Assembly: GCF_012396365.1 (NCBI RefSeq) | Contig: NZ_JAAXPG010000006.1 | Span: forward strand, 1 to 64,000 | Direction: 5' to 3' | Length of the DNA stretch: 64,000 nucleotides | Origin: Nocardiopsis alborubida | GTDB taxonomy: Bacteria > Actinomycetota > Actinomycetes > Streptosporangiales > Streptosporangiaceae | In this document: piece after piece, positions 26,409 through 36,187 of the stretch | How the letters are laid out: each line of letters opens with the position of its first letter | Numbering within the stretch: position 1 is the first letter of the stretch | Translations under genes and position numbers: made by a program | Notes under the pieces: generated by a model | Told to the model about the DNA's origin: nothing | Seen by the model: the letters and a program-made list of their open reading frames with translations, nothing else | Database searches by the model: none

Positions 26409-26435
26409 CGGCCCCGGGCGCGCCGCCCGGGGCCG
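26409..26435 (+). terminator. terminator after the lipoprotein gene
   Basis: A 12-bp perfect stem, CGGCCCCGGGCG (26409-26420) with 26424-26435, and loop CGC. Confidence 0.85.
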
Positions 26436-26503
26436 GGCCCGTCAGCCGCGGTGGGCGTCTCCTCGCCAACGCGGTGCCGGAGTGCACGCCACCAGGTGGT
26501 GAA

Positions 26504-26923
26504 TCAGGTTCCGGACTTGGGGTCGATACGACAGGTTCTCTGCCCTGTCACGCGGGCGATCGTCTCGAAGTCGTTGTCGCAGTGCAACAGTGTGAGCCCG
26601 CGGAGTTCAGAACAGGCGGCCACCAAGAGGTCCACGGGGCCAGCGCTGCGGTGCTCGCCTCGTGAGGTGAGGATGCGTTGAACCTCCCACGCCCGTCGAT
26701 AGTCCCTGTCATCCAGGTCGACAGGAAGGAGCATCCTGTTGAGCAGGGACACAACGCGATCTCGGTGACTGACGGACCGCGCACTGTACAGGAACTCCAG
26801 TTCGGTCACGGGACAGACCGCGACCACTCCGTTCGTGATCGCGTCGTCCCACTCCGGAGAGCCTGTCTGCTCGTAGACACGGGCGAGGGCACTCGTGTCC
26901 ACGAGGTAGCGGGCTGGACTCAC
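26504..26923 (-). CDS. vapC: PIN domain ribonuclease toxin (VapC-like)
   Basis: 139 residues. Four acidic PIN positions are visible: Asp in YLVDTSALARV (about residue 9), Glu in VTELEFLYSA (about 42), Asp in GPVDLLVAACS (about 97) and Asp in HCDNDFETIA. VapC proteins cleave specific RNAs and are neutralised by VapB. The GTG start overlaps the antitoxin stop (GTGA). Base composition here is noticeably less GC-rich than the surroundings, consistent with lateral transfer. Confidence 0.88.
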   Translation of the reverse strand: MSPARYLVDTSALARVYEQTGSPEWDDAITNGVVAVCPVTELEFLYSARSVSHRDRVVSLLNRMLLPVDLDDRDYRRAWEVQRILTSRGEHRSAGPVDLLVAACSELRGLTLLHCDNDFETIARVTGQRTCRIDPKSGT

Positions 26924-27135
26924 CGGCGATAGTTCCTCTTGTCGGCGAGGACCTCCAGGTCCACTCCACCCTCGGCCACGAGCTCGCGCATCTCGGAGAG
27001 CGCCGCGGAGCGGTCGAGTCTCTTCACGGCGTCCCGGAGGGCTGTGTTCACCGTGTCTTTCTTGGTCTTCGTTCCGTACAGCTCGGCGGCTCTGGTGAGT
27101 GCCTCGTCATCGACATCGATGAGAACCTTGGTCAC
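26920..27135 (-). CDS. vapB: VapB-type antitoxin
   Basis: 71 residues from GTG 27135, six bases after GGAGG. The N-terminal VTKVLIDVDDEALTRAAELYGTKTKKDTVNTAL is a ribbon-helix-helix DNA-binding domain (VapB_2-like); the C-terminal half (SEMRELVAEGGVDLEVLADK) would wrap the toxin. It is immediately upstream of and coupled to the PIN toxin gene. It probably represses its own promoter through the AT-rich direct repeats upstream. Confidence 0.85.
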   Translation of the reverse strand: MTKVLIDVDDEALTRAAELYGTKTKKDTVNTALRDAVKRLDRSAALSEMRELVAEGGVDLEVLADKRNYRR

Positions 27136-27145
27136 GGCAGCCTCC

Positions 27146-27173
27146 GTATATATCGAAATGAGAACAGTATATC
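27146..27173 (-). promoter_or_regulatory. AT-rich vapBC promoter with direct repeats
   Basis: GTATATATC (27146-27154) and GTATATC (27167-27173) are direct repeats 21 bases apart in an otherwise GC-rich region. On the minus strand TATACT is a possible -10. Such repeats fit a ribbon-helix-helix operator. Confidence 0.5.
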
Positions 27174-27358
27174 TTTCTTGTGCGGCCGTGCCCTGGATTC
27201 CGGGAACCCGGGCAGGCGACACCGGCCCCGGGGCGGCTGCGCGTGTGCGTGACCTGGCCAAGTACGTACCCGGTCGACGGCCCCGCGGCGGGTCCTCCTA
27301 ACGTGAGTGCGTTCCCGAGGGCATGACCCCTCCCGACACGCACACCACGGAGCCCGCC

Positions 27359-28420
27359 ATGAGCGACCTGTTCGATCCCGTCCGGATCGGCCGCCTGCAC
27401 CTGCCCAACCGCCTGTTCATGGCCCCGATGACGCGTGCGCGCTCCCGCGGGGGCGCGCCGGGCGACCTCGCCGTCGAGTACTACGCCCAGCGCGCCTCGG
27501 CCGGGCTGATCATCACCGAGGGCATCCAGCCCAGCGTCCGCGGCCAGGGCTACACCGACACCCCGGGGCTGCACAGCGACGAGCAGGTCCGGGCATGGAG
27601 GCGCGTCACCGACGCCGTGCACGAGCGCGGCGGGCACATCTTCGCCCAGCTCATGCACGCGGGCCGGGTCGGCCACCCCAGCCTCTACCCCGACGGCGGC
27701 CTGCCCCTCGGCCCCTCTCCCATCGCCTCGGGCGCGTCCATGTACGACGGCGGGCAGAAGCTCGCGCACCCCGTGCCGAGGGAGATGACCGCCGCCGACA
27801 TCGACCAGACCCTCGCGGACCACGCCGCGGCCGCGCGCAACGCGATCGCCGCCGGTTTCGACGGGGTGGAGCTGCACGGCGGCAACAGCTACCTCATCGA
27901 GCAGTTCCTCTCCGACGGCAGCAACCGGCGCACCGACGGGTACGGCGGCAGCGCCGCCAACCGCGCCCGCTTCGCCCTGGAGGCCGTGGACGCGGTCACC
28001 GAAGCCGTCGGCGCCGACCGCACCGGCCTGCGCATCTCCCCGGCCAGCACCCTCAACGGCATCAGCCAGAGCGACCCCCTGGAGCAGTACCTCGCGCTCC
28101 TCGACGGGCTGCGCGGCCGTCCCGGGCTGGCCTACCTGCACCTGACGGAGTCGGCCTCGGCCGAGTACACCGAGGCGCTGCGCAAGGAGTGGCCGGGGAT
28201 CTTCGTCCTCAACCCCGCCTCCGGCACCGACACCGGACCCGCCACCGCGGCCCTGGCCGAGGAGCGGGCTGACGCCGTGGCGATGGCCTCGGCCTGGATC
28301 GCCAACCCCGACCTGCCGGCCAGGATCAGGGCCGGCGGTCCCGTCGCCGTCCCGGACCGGGCCACCTACTACGGCGGCGACCACCGCGGCTACACCGACT
28401 ACCCGGCCCTGGACGCCTGA
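27359..28420 (+). CDS. Old Yellow Enzyme family alkene reductase
   Basis: 353 residues from ATG 27359 with GGAG six bases upstream; an in-frame ATG lies at 27323. An FMN-dependent TIM barrel: SDLFDPVRIGRLHLPNRLFMAPMTR at the N-terminus (split match), IITEGIQPS, the substrate-binding His/Asn pair in ELHGGNSYLIEQFL (classically HGANGYL), NRRTDGYGGS, and the C-terminal AMASAWIANPDLP. These enzymes reduce activated C=C bonds with NADPH. The physiological substrate is unknown. It is unrelated to its neighbours. Confidence 0.92.
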   Translation: MSDLFDPVRIGRLHLPNRLFMAPMTRARSRGGAPGDLAVEYYAQRASAGLIITEGIQPSVRGQGYTDTPGLHSDEQVRAWRRVTDAVHERGGHIFAQLMHAGRVGHPSLYPDGGLPLGPSPIASGASMYDGGQKLAHPVPREMTAADIDQTLADHAAAARNAIAAGFDGVELHGGNSYLIEQFLSDGSNRRTDGYGGSAANRARFALEAVDAVTEAVGADRTGLRISPASTLNGISQSDPLEQYLALLDGLRGRPGLAYLHLTESASAEYTEALRKEWPGIFVLNPASGTDTGPATAALAEERADAVAMASAWIANPDLPARIRAGGPVAVPDRATYYGGDHRGYTDYPALDA

Positions 28421-28443
28421 GCCCGACCGCCGACGAGCCGGGT

Positions 28444-28489
28444 CGCCGGAGCGGTGGCGCACCCGGGCGGAGGCGCCACCGCTCCGGCG
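28444..28489 (+). terminator. terminator after the Old Yellow Enzyme gene
   Basis: A 17-bp perfect stem: CGCCGGAGCGGTGGCGC (28444-28460) with its complement at 28473-28489, 12-base loop. Confidence 0.88.
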
Positions 28490-28795
28490 GGGACCGGGAA
28501 CGCGAAATCCCGTCGACGGGACCGGCCCGGCCGCCGGTGCGCGGTGACCGCGCTACCGGTGGCGGCCTCGGGTGTTGGCCGCACCCTGGGCCCCGTCGAC
28601 GGGATCTGGAACAACCCCCCTAGCACTGAAGGGTTCACCGAAAATGTTACAGACCCCCCGCCGGTCTCTTGAAATCGAGGTACCGGTAGTGGGGCGGATT
28701 CCGCCGTGCGCGCCCTCCGTGAGGCGGACCTCCAGGTCATGTGAGGCGCGTCCCAGCATGCGGACACCGGGTACCAGTTCCGGCGGGCCGTCTGC
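28490..28795 (+). other. leuA upstream region resembling the gcl upstream region
   Basis: GGTGTTGGCCGCACC (28571-28585) and AGCACTGAAGGGTTC (28622-28636) are exact 15-mers also found before gcl (23884-23898 and 24077-24091). In both places the second is followed seven bases later by ATG. Here that ATG (28644) opens a 71-codon frame ending at 28859, in the same frame as the leuA leader peptide. No homology was recognised in the 71-residue product, so it is not called as a gene. Confidence 0.6.
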
Positions 28796-28811
28796 TAGCG
28801 TGAAGAACGTT

Positions 28812-28840
28812 ATGCTGCGCGAGCTGCTTCTCCTTAGCGG

Positions 28841-28859
<19 letters not shown>
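28812..28859 (+). CDS. leuL: leuA leader peptide
   Basis: A 15-residue frame, MLRELLLLSGRGGGR, ending 83 bases before leuA. Five of the first eight codons are leucine (CTG, CTG, CTT, CTC, CTT), and CTT and CTC are rare in this GC-rich genome. That is the design of an amino-acid attenuation leader sensing charged tRNA-Leu. A TAGCGT -10-like hexamer (28796-28801) would start the transcript only a few bases before the ATG. Confidence 0.75.
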
Positions 28860-30643
<1,784 letters not shown>

Positions 30644-30673
30644 CGCGTACACACCCCGCCCACGGGCGGGCAT

Positions 30674-30706
30674 CCGGGGCCCGCGACCGGCAGGTCGCGG
30701 CCCCGG
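30674..30706. terminator. terminator between leuA and the DUF2625 gene
   Basis: CCGGGGCCCGCGACC (30674-30688) pairs with GGTCGCGGCCCCGG (30693-30706), one bulged base, loop GGCA, between convergent genes. Confidence 0.8.
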
Positions 30707-30722
30707 CCCGTCTCCCGGCCCC

Positions 30723-31433
30723 TCAGAGCAGGCCGAAGGGCCCGGGGTCGGGCAGGCCCAGGGCGGTGCACGACTCCCGGTGCGCGCCGGTCAGCTCGCC
30801 CAGCGCGAGCGGCCTGCGCGAGGTCGCGGCCATGTCCCCGCGCGCCTCGGCCGTCCAGGGCAGGGGGTGCAGCGACAACCCCTGCGCCAGGTCCAGCGCC
30901 TCGGCCTCCTCGCGCCAGCCCGGCCAGCGCAGGGCGCGGTAGAAGTCCTCCAGACGGCCCTCCAGCAGCCACAGAATCCAGCCGGAGTAGGCCGTCTCCA
31001 GCGGCTCCCACTCCAGGGAGTCGGGCGCGAAGTAGACCATCTCCCCGGGCCTGCCGGGGTGGTCCCCGCCCTCCGCCGCGGGCCCGTTGAGGGCGAACAC
31101 CCCGCCCAGCACGTCGTGGGCGACCACCAGCCGCGGCGGCGGGCCGTACACCACCGCGGCGCTCAGGTCGTTGACCTCGCCCAGTCCGGGCAGCTCCGCC
31201 CCGCCGCCGCCGTGCACGCGCAGCCACCCGCCGTCCAGGAGCAGGCCGCCGGACTCCAGCGCCATCGCGCCCAGGAAGGACCGTGCGGTCACCTGGAGGC
31301 GGTGCAGGCACGTGCGGCCGCGCTCGGGGTCCACGGGCAGGGCGCGTACCGAGGCCGCGCCCCGCTCCATGCGTTCGGACAGCAGTGGCCAGGCGGGTTC
31401 GTCCACCTCGACCAGTTCACTCAGCTCGCGCAC
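30723..31433 (-). CDS. DUF2625 family protein
   Basis: 236 residues from GTG 31433, seven bases after GGGAGGTGG. Recognised by the family pattern: LQVTARSFLGAMALESGGLLLDGGWLRVHG, then RLVVAHDVLGGVFALNG, MVYFAPDSLEWEPLETAYSGW and EDFYRALRWPGWREEAEAL (split matches). The family is soluble and of unknown function, found sporadically in bacteria. No partner gene is evident; it converges with leuA and diverges from the large gene at 31628. Confidence 0.82.
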   Translation of the reverse strand: MRELSELVEVDEPAWPLLSERMERGAASVRALPVDPERGRTCLHRLQVTARSFLGAMALESGGLLLDGGWLRVHGGGGAELPGLGEVNDLSAAVVYGPPPRLVVAHDVLGGVFALNGPAAEGGDHPGRPGEMVYFAPDSLEWEPLETAYSGWILWLLEGRLEDFYRALRWPGWREEAEALDLAQGLSLHPLPWTAEARGDMAATSRRPLALGELTGAHRESCTALGLPDPGPFGLL

Positions 31434-31627
31434 AGGGCCACCTCCCGTCGGGCCGCGAGGGGTCGCGACGGCGGTCCACACTACCGGTCGGCGCCGACGC
31501 GTTCGCGGAGGCCTTCGGGGGCGGGGCCGCGGGGCGGCGGTACGCGCGGGCGCGGCCCGCGCACGGAAGGGACGGAAGGGACGGAGCGGATAAAAGCCGT
31601 GGCGGCGGTGGTCGGGGGAGTGCCACG

Positions 31628-33832
31628 ATGCCGTGCATGGTGTACGGCGAGATCATCCAGAGAACCCTGCGCGTCCCCGAGCCCTCCGGCGCGCCCGGAG
31701 ACGGCTGCGCCGCGACCCGGCGGCTCGACGCCGCCCTGCTGTCCGTGGGCTTCACGCTCACCGGCGGGCTGCGCGCCCGCCTCGAAGGGCTCGCCCCCGA
31801 GGCCGTGCTGCGCGAGGCCGGGCTCCTCCTGGACGCGGTCCGGCGGCTCGTCGGCGCCGCAGCCGAGCGCAACGTCTACTTCCGCGACTTCCCCGACAAC
31901 GTTCCCGACACCGTCGAGTTCTGGGCGGAATGCCTGGCCAAGGCGATCGGCGATCCGGCCGGCCCGGTCCACCTGGCGCTCCCGGAGGGGCGGGTCAACC
32001 TGCTCGACCTGCCCTCCTACGGCCGCTACCAGCACGCCTACGCCGCGCTCGCCGCCGCCCGCGACGCGTTCGTCCCCGGGGCCAAGGACCGGCTCACCCC
32101 GCTCCACCTGGGCGCGTCCCTGGCCGAGGAGACCCGCGCGCTGTACGCGGACCTGGCGGGCAGCCCGGTCCCGCTCGGCGAGGGCGACCTGGCGCTCCTG
32201 GCCGTGCTCGCCGACGAGTGCGCCGACGGGGAACCGCCGCGGGTCATCCCCGTGCGGGAGAACCGCGCCGTGGTCAACGCCGCCCGCGTGCGGGCGGGCC
32301 ACGCCCCGCGCGCGGACACCGCCACCGACGTGCTGCGCCTGGCCCAGGCCCTCTCGGACGGCGACCCCACCCTGGCGCGGCCCGCCCGCCCGCGCTCCTT
32401 CCGCCGCCGTGAGCGGCGCGCGCTGCTCGCCGCCCTGGACGCGGTGATCGCCGACAACCCCGGCAAGCTCGCCGACGTGGGCCGCCACACCGAAGCCTGG
32501 AAGCGGCTGGGGGAGGGGCTGCACCCGCACGAGTACCCGGCGTGGGAGCACGCCCGCGAGGTGTTCGCGGTGGCGCGCGGCGACCGCCGCGTGCGCACCT
32601 TCGACGCCCGCGTGGAGGCGGCCTTCCTGGACGGCGACGTGACCGCCGCCGTGGACCTGCTGGCCACCGCGCCGGGCATGCTGGTGCGCGCCCTGGACCG
32701 GATCCTGGCGGTGGGCGGCGCCGGTACCGGGGAGCCGCTGGCCGCGCGCCTGCGCGAGGTCGGCGACCGCGTCTCCGGCCGGGTGCTGGTCTCCGCGCGC
32801 GAACAGCTCGCCAACCGGGACGCCCCCGGCCTGGTGCGCCTGTTCGCCAACCAGTCCGCGCGCGGGCACACGGCACCCGACACCCGTCCGCCGCTGCCCC
32901 GAGCCGGCACCGCCGCCGTGCTGGAGGCCCTGGACGGCCTGATCGCCCGGCGCCTGCCGCTCCACGACCTGCTCCTGGTGGATCCGGCCGTGCTCTCGGT
33001 GGCCGTGCCGCGTTCGGGCAGGGGCGCCGCGAAGGGCATGGGCGTGCTGCCGCGCGGCAGCCGGACCGAGGTGGAGGGGGACAGGCTGCGGTTCTTCGTG
33101 CACTGGACGCAGACGGAGACCCGGGAGACCGACCTGGACCTGTCGGTGGAGCTGCTCGACCAGGACTTCGCCCCGGTCGGCCAGGTGTCCTGGACCAACC
33201 TCGGGCAGGGCGCGACCGTCCACTCCGGCGACCTGGTGGCGGCGCCCGCGCCGGGCGGCGCCACCGAGATGATCGACCTGGACCTGTCCGCTCTGGACGA
33301 GCGGGTGCGGCACGTGGTGCCGCAGGTGCTCGTCTACGAGGGCGACCGGTTCACCTTCCTGCCGGAGGCCTTCTTCGGCTACATGACCAGGGACGGCGAA
33401 CAGGGCGGCATGCCCTTCGAGCCGCGGACCGTGCGCGTGCGCTCGGACCTGGAGGGCGAGTCCCGGGTGCTGGTCCCGCTGGTGTTCAGCCGGGGGAGCG
33501 GCGGCCGGTGGAACGCGTGCTGGACGCACCTGTTCCTGCGGGGGCGCCAGCACTTCAACCGGGTCGAGGAGACGGGGGCGTCCGCCCGGCTGATGGCCCG
33601 CGCCGTGGTGGAGCGCCGCTACCTCACCGTCCGGCACCTGGTGGACCTGATGGCGGGCGCGGGCGCCGAGGTGCGGGAGTACCGGGAGCCGCCCACCGCC
33701 GAGGAGGTCGCCGGGCGCCAGGTGGCCTACCTGGGGCTGGAGCGCCCGGAGGGGCTGCCCGAGGGGGTCGGGGTGACCGCGCTGGCGGACCTGCCCTCCC
33801 TGCTGCCCGACCCCGAGGCGGTGAGTCCGTAG
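31628..33832 (+). CDS. MXAN_6230/SCO0854-type protein with TerD-like C-terminal domain
   Basis: 734 residues from ATG 31628 (GGGGAG seven bases upstream). The series RNVYFRDFPDNVPDTVEFW (match from residue about 79), VNLLDLPSYGRYQHAY, LTPLHLGASLAEET, VIPVRENRAVVNAARV, EAWKRLGEGLHPHEYP and VSWTNLGQGATVHSGD fits the family named for MXAN_6230 and SCO0854. The part from about 470 (FFVHWTQTETRETDLDLSV) resembles TerD tellurite-resistance domains. Family members are named for a RING-like domain, but no Cys-x2-Cys pairs are seen here. Function unknown. Confidence 0.65.
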   Translation: MPCMVYGEIIQRTLRVPEPSGAPGDGCAATRRLDAALLSVGFTLTGGLRARLEGLAPEAVLREAGLLLDAVRRLVGAAAERNVYFRDFPDNVPDTVEFWAECLAKAIGDPAGPVHLALPEGRVNLLDLPSYGRYQHAYAALAAARDAFVPGAKDRLTPLHLGASLAEETRALYADLAGSPVPLGEGDLALLAVLADECADGEPPRVIPVRENRAVVNAARVRAGHAPRADTATDVLRLAQALSDGDPTLARPARPRSFRRRERRALLAALDAVIADNPGKLADVGRHTEAWKRLGEGLHPHEYPAWEHAREVFAVARGDRRVRTFDARVEAAFLDGDVTAAVDLLATAPGMLVRALDRILAVGGAGTGEPLAARLREVGDRVSGRVLVSAREQLANRDAPGLVRLFANQSARGHTAPDTRPPLPRAGTAAVLEALDGLIARRLPLHDLLLVDPAVLSVAVPRSGRGAAKGMGVLPRGSRTEVEGDRLRFFVHWTQTETRETDLDLSVELLDQDFAPVGQVSWTNLGQGATVHSGDLVAAPAPGGATEMIDLDLSALDERVRHVVPQVLVYEGDRFTFLPEAFFGYMTRDGEQGGMPFEPRTVRVRSDLEGESRVLVPLVFSRGSGGRWNACWTHLFLRGRQHFNRVEETGASARLMARAVVERRYLTVRHLVDLMAGAGAEVREYREPPTAEEVAGRQVAYLGLERPEGLPEGVGVTALADLPSLLPDPEAVSP

Positions 33833-33844
33833 AACCGACTCCGG

Positions 33845-34201
33845 GCGGCACCTGCCGGGGCCTCCTTCTCCCGGGCGCACCGTGAGCGGACGGTACCACC
33901 GCACCGCCGGTGCCCGGCTCCGGCGCTCTCCGCCCGGAAAACCGCGTGACGCCCGGGGAAGGGCACGCTAGCCTCGTCCCCGGGCGGCACAGCGGAGGCT
34001 TCCTTCTCGGGGTTCGAATCCCCTTTCACACGGTACGCAGTCTCCGCGCTCTCCGCCCGGTACGGTGAGGCACCTTCCGGGGGCTTCCTTCTCCTCGCCG
34101 CGAGGCACCCTTTTTCCCATCGAGTCCCCGGGCTCCCCCCACCGGCGAGGCACAGCGGCGGCTTCCTTCTCCACCAGAGCCCAGCCGCCGCGCTCTCCTC
34201 G
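33845..34201 (-). repeat. four degenerate repeat units in an intergenic region
   Basis: The motif TTCCTTCTC (GAGAAGGAA on the other strand) occurs at 34000, 34085 and 34163, and as CTCCTTCTC at 33862. Each copy is preceded by a GGCGAGGCAC or GGCGGCAC-like block; three units also carry GCGCTCTCC (33923, 34046, 34190). Spacing is 138, 85 and 78 bases, so reading frame is not kept and this is unlikely to be coding. The 425-base gap has no convincing gene. Confidence 0.65.
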
Positions 34202-34203
34202 CA

Positions 34204-34246
34204 CGCGTCGGGCCGCCCTCCCCCCTGGGGAGAGCGGCCCGACGCG
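34204..34246 (-). terminator. terminator after the CAP-domain gene
   Basis: A 20-base stem with one mismatch: 34204-34223 (CGCGTCGGGCCGC...) with 34227-34246, loop CCT. Confidence 0.85.
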
Positions 34247-34256
34247 CGTTGCGGGA

Positions 34257-35135
34257 CTACTCCCAGCCGAACATCTGGGTCCAGGCGTTGCCGGACTCGC
34301 CGACGCCGATCGCGACCAGGTCGCAGTTGAGGATGTTCCTGCGGTGCCCGTCGCTGTTCATCCAGGCGTCCATCACCTGCTGGGGGCTGGTCTGCCCCTT
34401 GGCGACGTTCTCCGCGCCCCAGGCGTCGTAGCCGTGGCGGTCGGCCCGGTCCCCGGGGCCCTCGCCCTCAGGGCTCTGGTGGCTCATGTAGTCGCGCCGG
34501 TCCATGTCCTCGCTGTGCTCCTGGGCGGCGGCGGCCAGCCGCGAGTCCACCCGCAGCGGACCGCACCCGGCGTCCGCGCGCTGGGCGTTGACCAGGGTCA
34601 CGACCTGCTCGGAGACCCCACTGGAGGGGGCGTCGGAACCGCTGTCGCCGTCGCCACCGCCGCTGCCTCCGCCACCGTCACCGCTCCCGGAGCCTCCGCC
34701 GCCGTCACCGCCGCCGGAACCTCCGCCGCCGGACTCCGATCCGCCGCCGTCACCGCCCCCGGTGTCCTCGCCGTCCTCGGGCACGGAGGAGGCCTGCGCG
34801 CTCTGCGGCCCGCCGCCCTCCCCGGAGGGCGCGGGCTCCCGCTCCGGCGTCGCGGTGGGCGAGGCGAAGAAGTCGGCGTCCTCGGAGGCCTCGGGCACGA
34901 GCGAGTCGTCGGTGACCGCGGTGCCGAGCCCTCCCTCCCGCGCCTGGCCGTCCGCCGTGTTCTGGAAGGGGTCGAGGCCGGACCCCGCGCCGGTGAACAG
35001 CAGCGCGCCCGCCACGACCAGGCCGACGGGGACCGCGGCCATGGGCACCGCGAGCGGTATCGAGCGCAGTCCGCGCCCGGTACGGCGGTGTCGGTCGGCG
35101 CTCTTCCTGCGCCTGCCTCGGCGACCACGCGCCAT
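34257..35135 (-). CDS. CAP (SCP-like) domain protein, membrane-anchored
   Basis: 292 residues, ATG 35135 after GAGGAGG. A basic N-terminus is followed by one membrane segment (about 30-52), a Thr/Ser/Pro/Glu stretch, and a roughly 50-residue Gly/Ser/Asp linker. The CAP domain (about 175-292) has VVTLVNAQRADAGCGPLRVD, AAAAQEHSEDM, WGAENVAKGQ and MNSDGHRRNILNCDL, the usual CAP pattern with the SDGHRRNI loop. It would be displayed outside the membrane. Bacterial CAP proteins have no settled function. Confidence 0.92.
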   Translation of the reverse strand: MARGRRGRRRKSADRHRRTGRGLRSIPLAVPMAAVPVGLVVAGALLFTGAGSGLDPFQNTADGQAREGGLGTAVTDDSLVPEASEDADFFASPTATPEREPAPSGEGGGPQSAQASSVPEDGEDTGGGDGGGSESGGGGSGGGDGGGGSGSGDGGGGSGGGDGDSGSDAPSSGVSEQVVTLVNAQRADAGCGPLRVDSRLAAAAQEHSEDMDRRDYMSHQSPEGEGPGDRADRHGYDAWGAENVAKGQTSPQQVMDAWMNSDGHRRNILNCDLVAIGVGESGNAWTQMFGWE

Positions 35136-35443
35136 GGGGCCCTCCTCGGGAAGTGGGACGTCGGGGCACGGGCGCGACAGGGTGCCGCTCGCGCGGGGTC
35201 CGCGCTGCGGGCGGCCCTCGCTCGTGCCCCGCGGGTCTCGGGTGAACCCGTGTCGGGGAGCGCGCGGGATGCGCGCGGCTGCTCCGGGAGAGTGCCGCGG
35301 GGGAAGGGCGGCGGGCCCGACGCGGAGCGCCTAGCGCGTGAGAGTAGAGCAAATGTCGCAAAAAGGGAAACCAAACTGTAATAAAGCTGGTCATGGAGGG
35401 GTTTCGTGCTGCACCGTCCGCGTGGACGGTCCGCGGCATCCGC
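35136..35443. other. divergent spacer between the CAP gene and recO
   Basis: No gene seen. An AT-rich patch (about 35340-35395) stands out from GC-rich flanks and probably holds the CAP-gene promoter on the minus strand. A small CGCGC-GGGAT-GCGCG stem lies near 35253-35270. Confidence 0.45.
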
Positions 35444-35458
35444 GACAATGGGGAGGTG
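35444..35458 (+). promoter_or_regulatory. -10 element of an apparently leaderless recO
   Basis: GACAAT (35444-35449) is followed by six bases (GGGGAG) and the GTG start (35456-35458). Transcription would begin at or next to the start codon. A weak GTGGAC -35 lies 16 bases upstream. Confidence 0.5.
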
Positions 35459-36187
35459 AGTCTCTACCGCGACGAGGGTGTCGTCCTGCGCAACCAGAAG
35501 CTGGGCGAGGCCGACCGCATCATCACCCTCCTGACCCGGCGCACCGGCCTGGTCCGCGCCGTCGGCAAGGGGGTGCGCCGCACCAAGTCCCGTTTCGGCG
35601 CCCGCCTGGAGCCGTGCACCCACGTCGACCTCCAGCTGCACGCGGGCCGCACGCTGGACGTGATCACCCAGGCCGAGACCGTGCGCGCCTACGGCGAGGC
35701 GGTGGTGTCCGACTACTCCCGCTACACCGCCGCCACCGCGATGCTGGAGACCGCGGAGAAGGTCGTCGCGGTCGAGAAGGACCCGGCGCTGCGCCAGTTC
35801 CTCCTGCTCATCGGCGCACTGCGTACCCTGGGTGAGGGAAGCCACGACTCCCGGCTGGTCCTGGACGCCTACCTGCTGCGCTCGCTCGCCGTCGCCGGGT
35901 ACGCGCCCTCGCTGGCCGAGTGCGCCCGCTGCGGCAGCCGGGGGGAGCACCGCGCGTTCGCGGTCCACGCCGGAGGTATGGTCTGCACGGTGTGCCGTCC
36001 CCACGGCTCCGTGCACCCGTCCCCGGACACGCTCCGGCTGATGTCGGCCCTGCTCGGAGGGGACTGGGAGAGCGCGGACGCCAGCGAGGACAGGCAGCGC
36101 TCCGAGTGCAGCGGGCTGGTCGCGGCCTACCTACAGTGGCACCTGGAAAACGGAATCCGATCACTGCGCCATGTGGAGCGTTCTTGA
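35456..36187 (+). CDS. recO: DNA repair protein RecO
   Basis: 243 residues from GTG 35456, matching the usual start ([22 protein letters not shown]); an in-frame ATG at 35393 is less likely. RecO anneals single strands and loads RecA with RecR. The N-terminal OB fold (to about 80) precedes a helical domain with a complete zinc site: CARCGS and CTVCRPHG (about residues 157-190). Its stop overlaps the TTG start of uppS. Confidence 0.94.
   Translation: MSLYRDEGVVLRNQKLGEADRIITLLTRRTGLVRAVGKGVRRTKSRFGARLEPCTHVDLQLHAGRTLDVITQAETVRAYGEAVVSDYSRYTAATAMLETAEKVVAVEKDPALRQFLLLIGALRTLGEGSHDSRLVLDAYLLRSLAVAGYAPSLAECARCGSRGEHRAFAVHAGGMVCTVCRPHGSVHPSPDTLRLMSALLGGDWESADASEDRQRSECSGLVAAYLQWHLENGIRSLRHVERS

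Noticed and set aside
34009-34023. A tRNA gene based on the T-arm consensus
   Set aside because: No matching acceptor stem, anticodon arm or D-arm could be found on either strand.
33968-34204. A minus-strand protein gene in the repeat cluster
   Set aside because: No ribosome site or homology, and the repeats shift frame between units.
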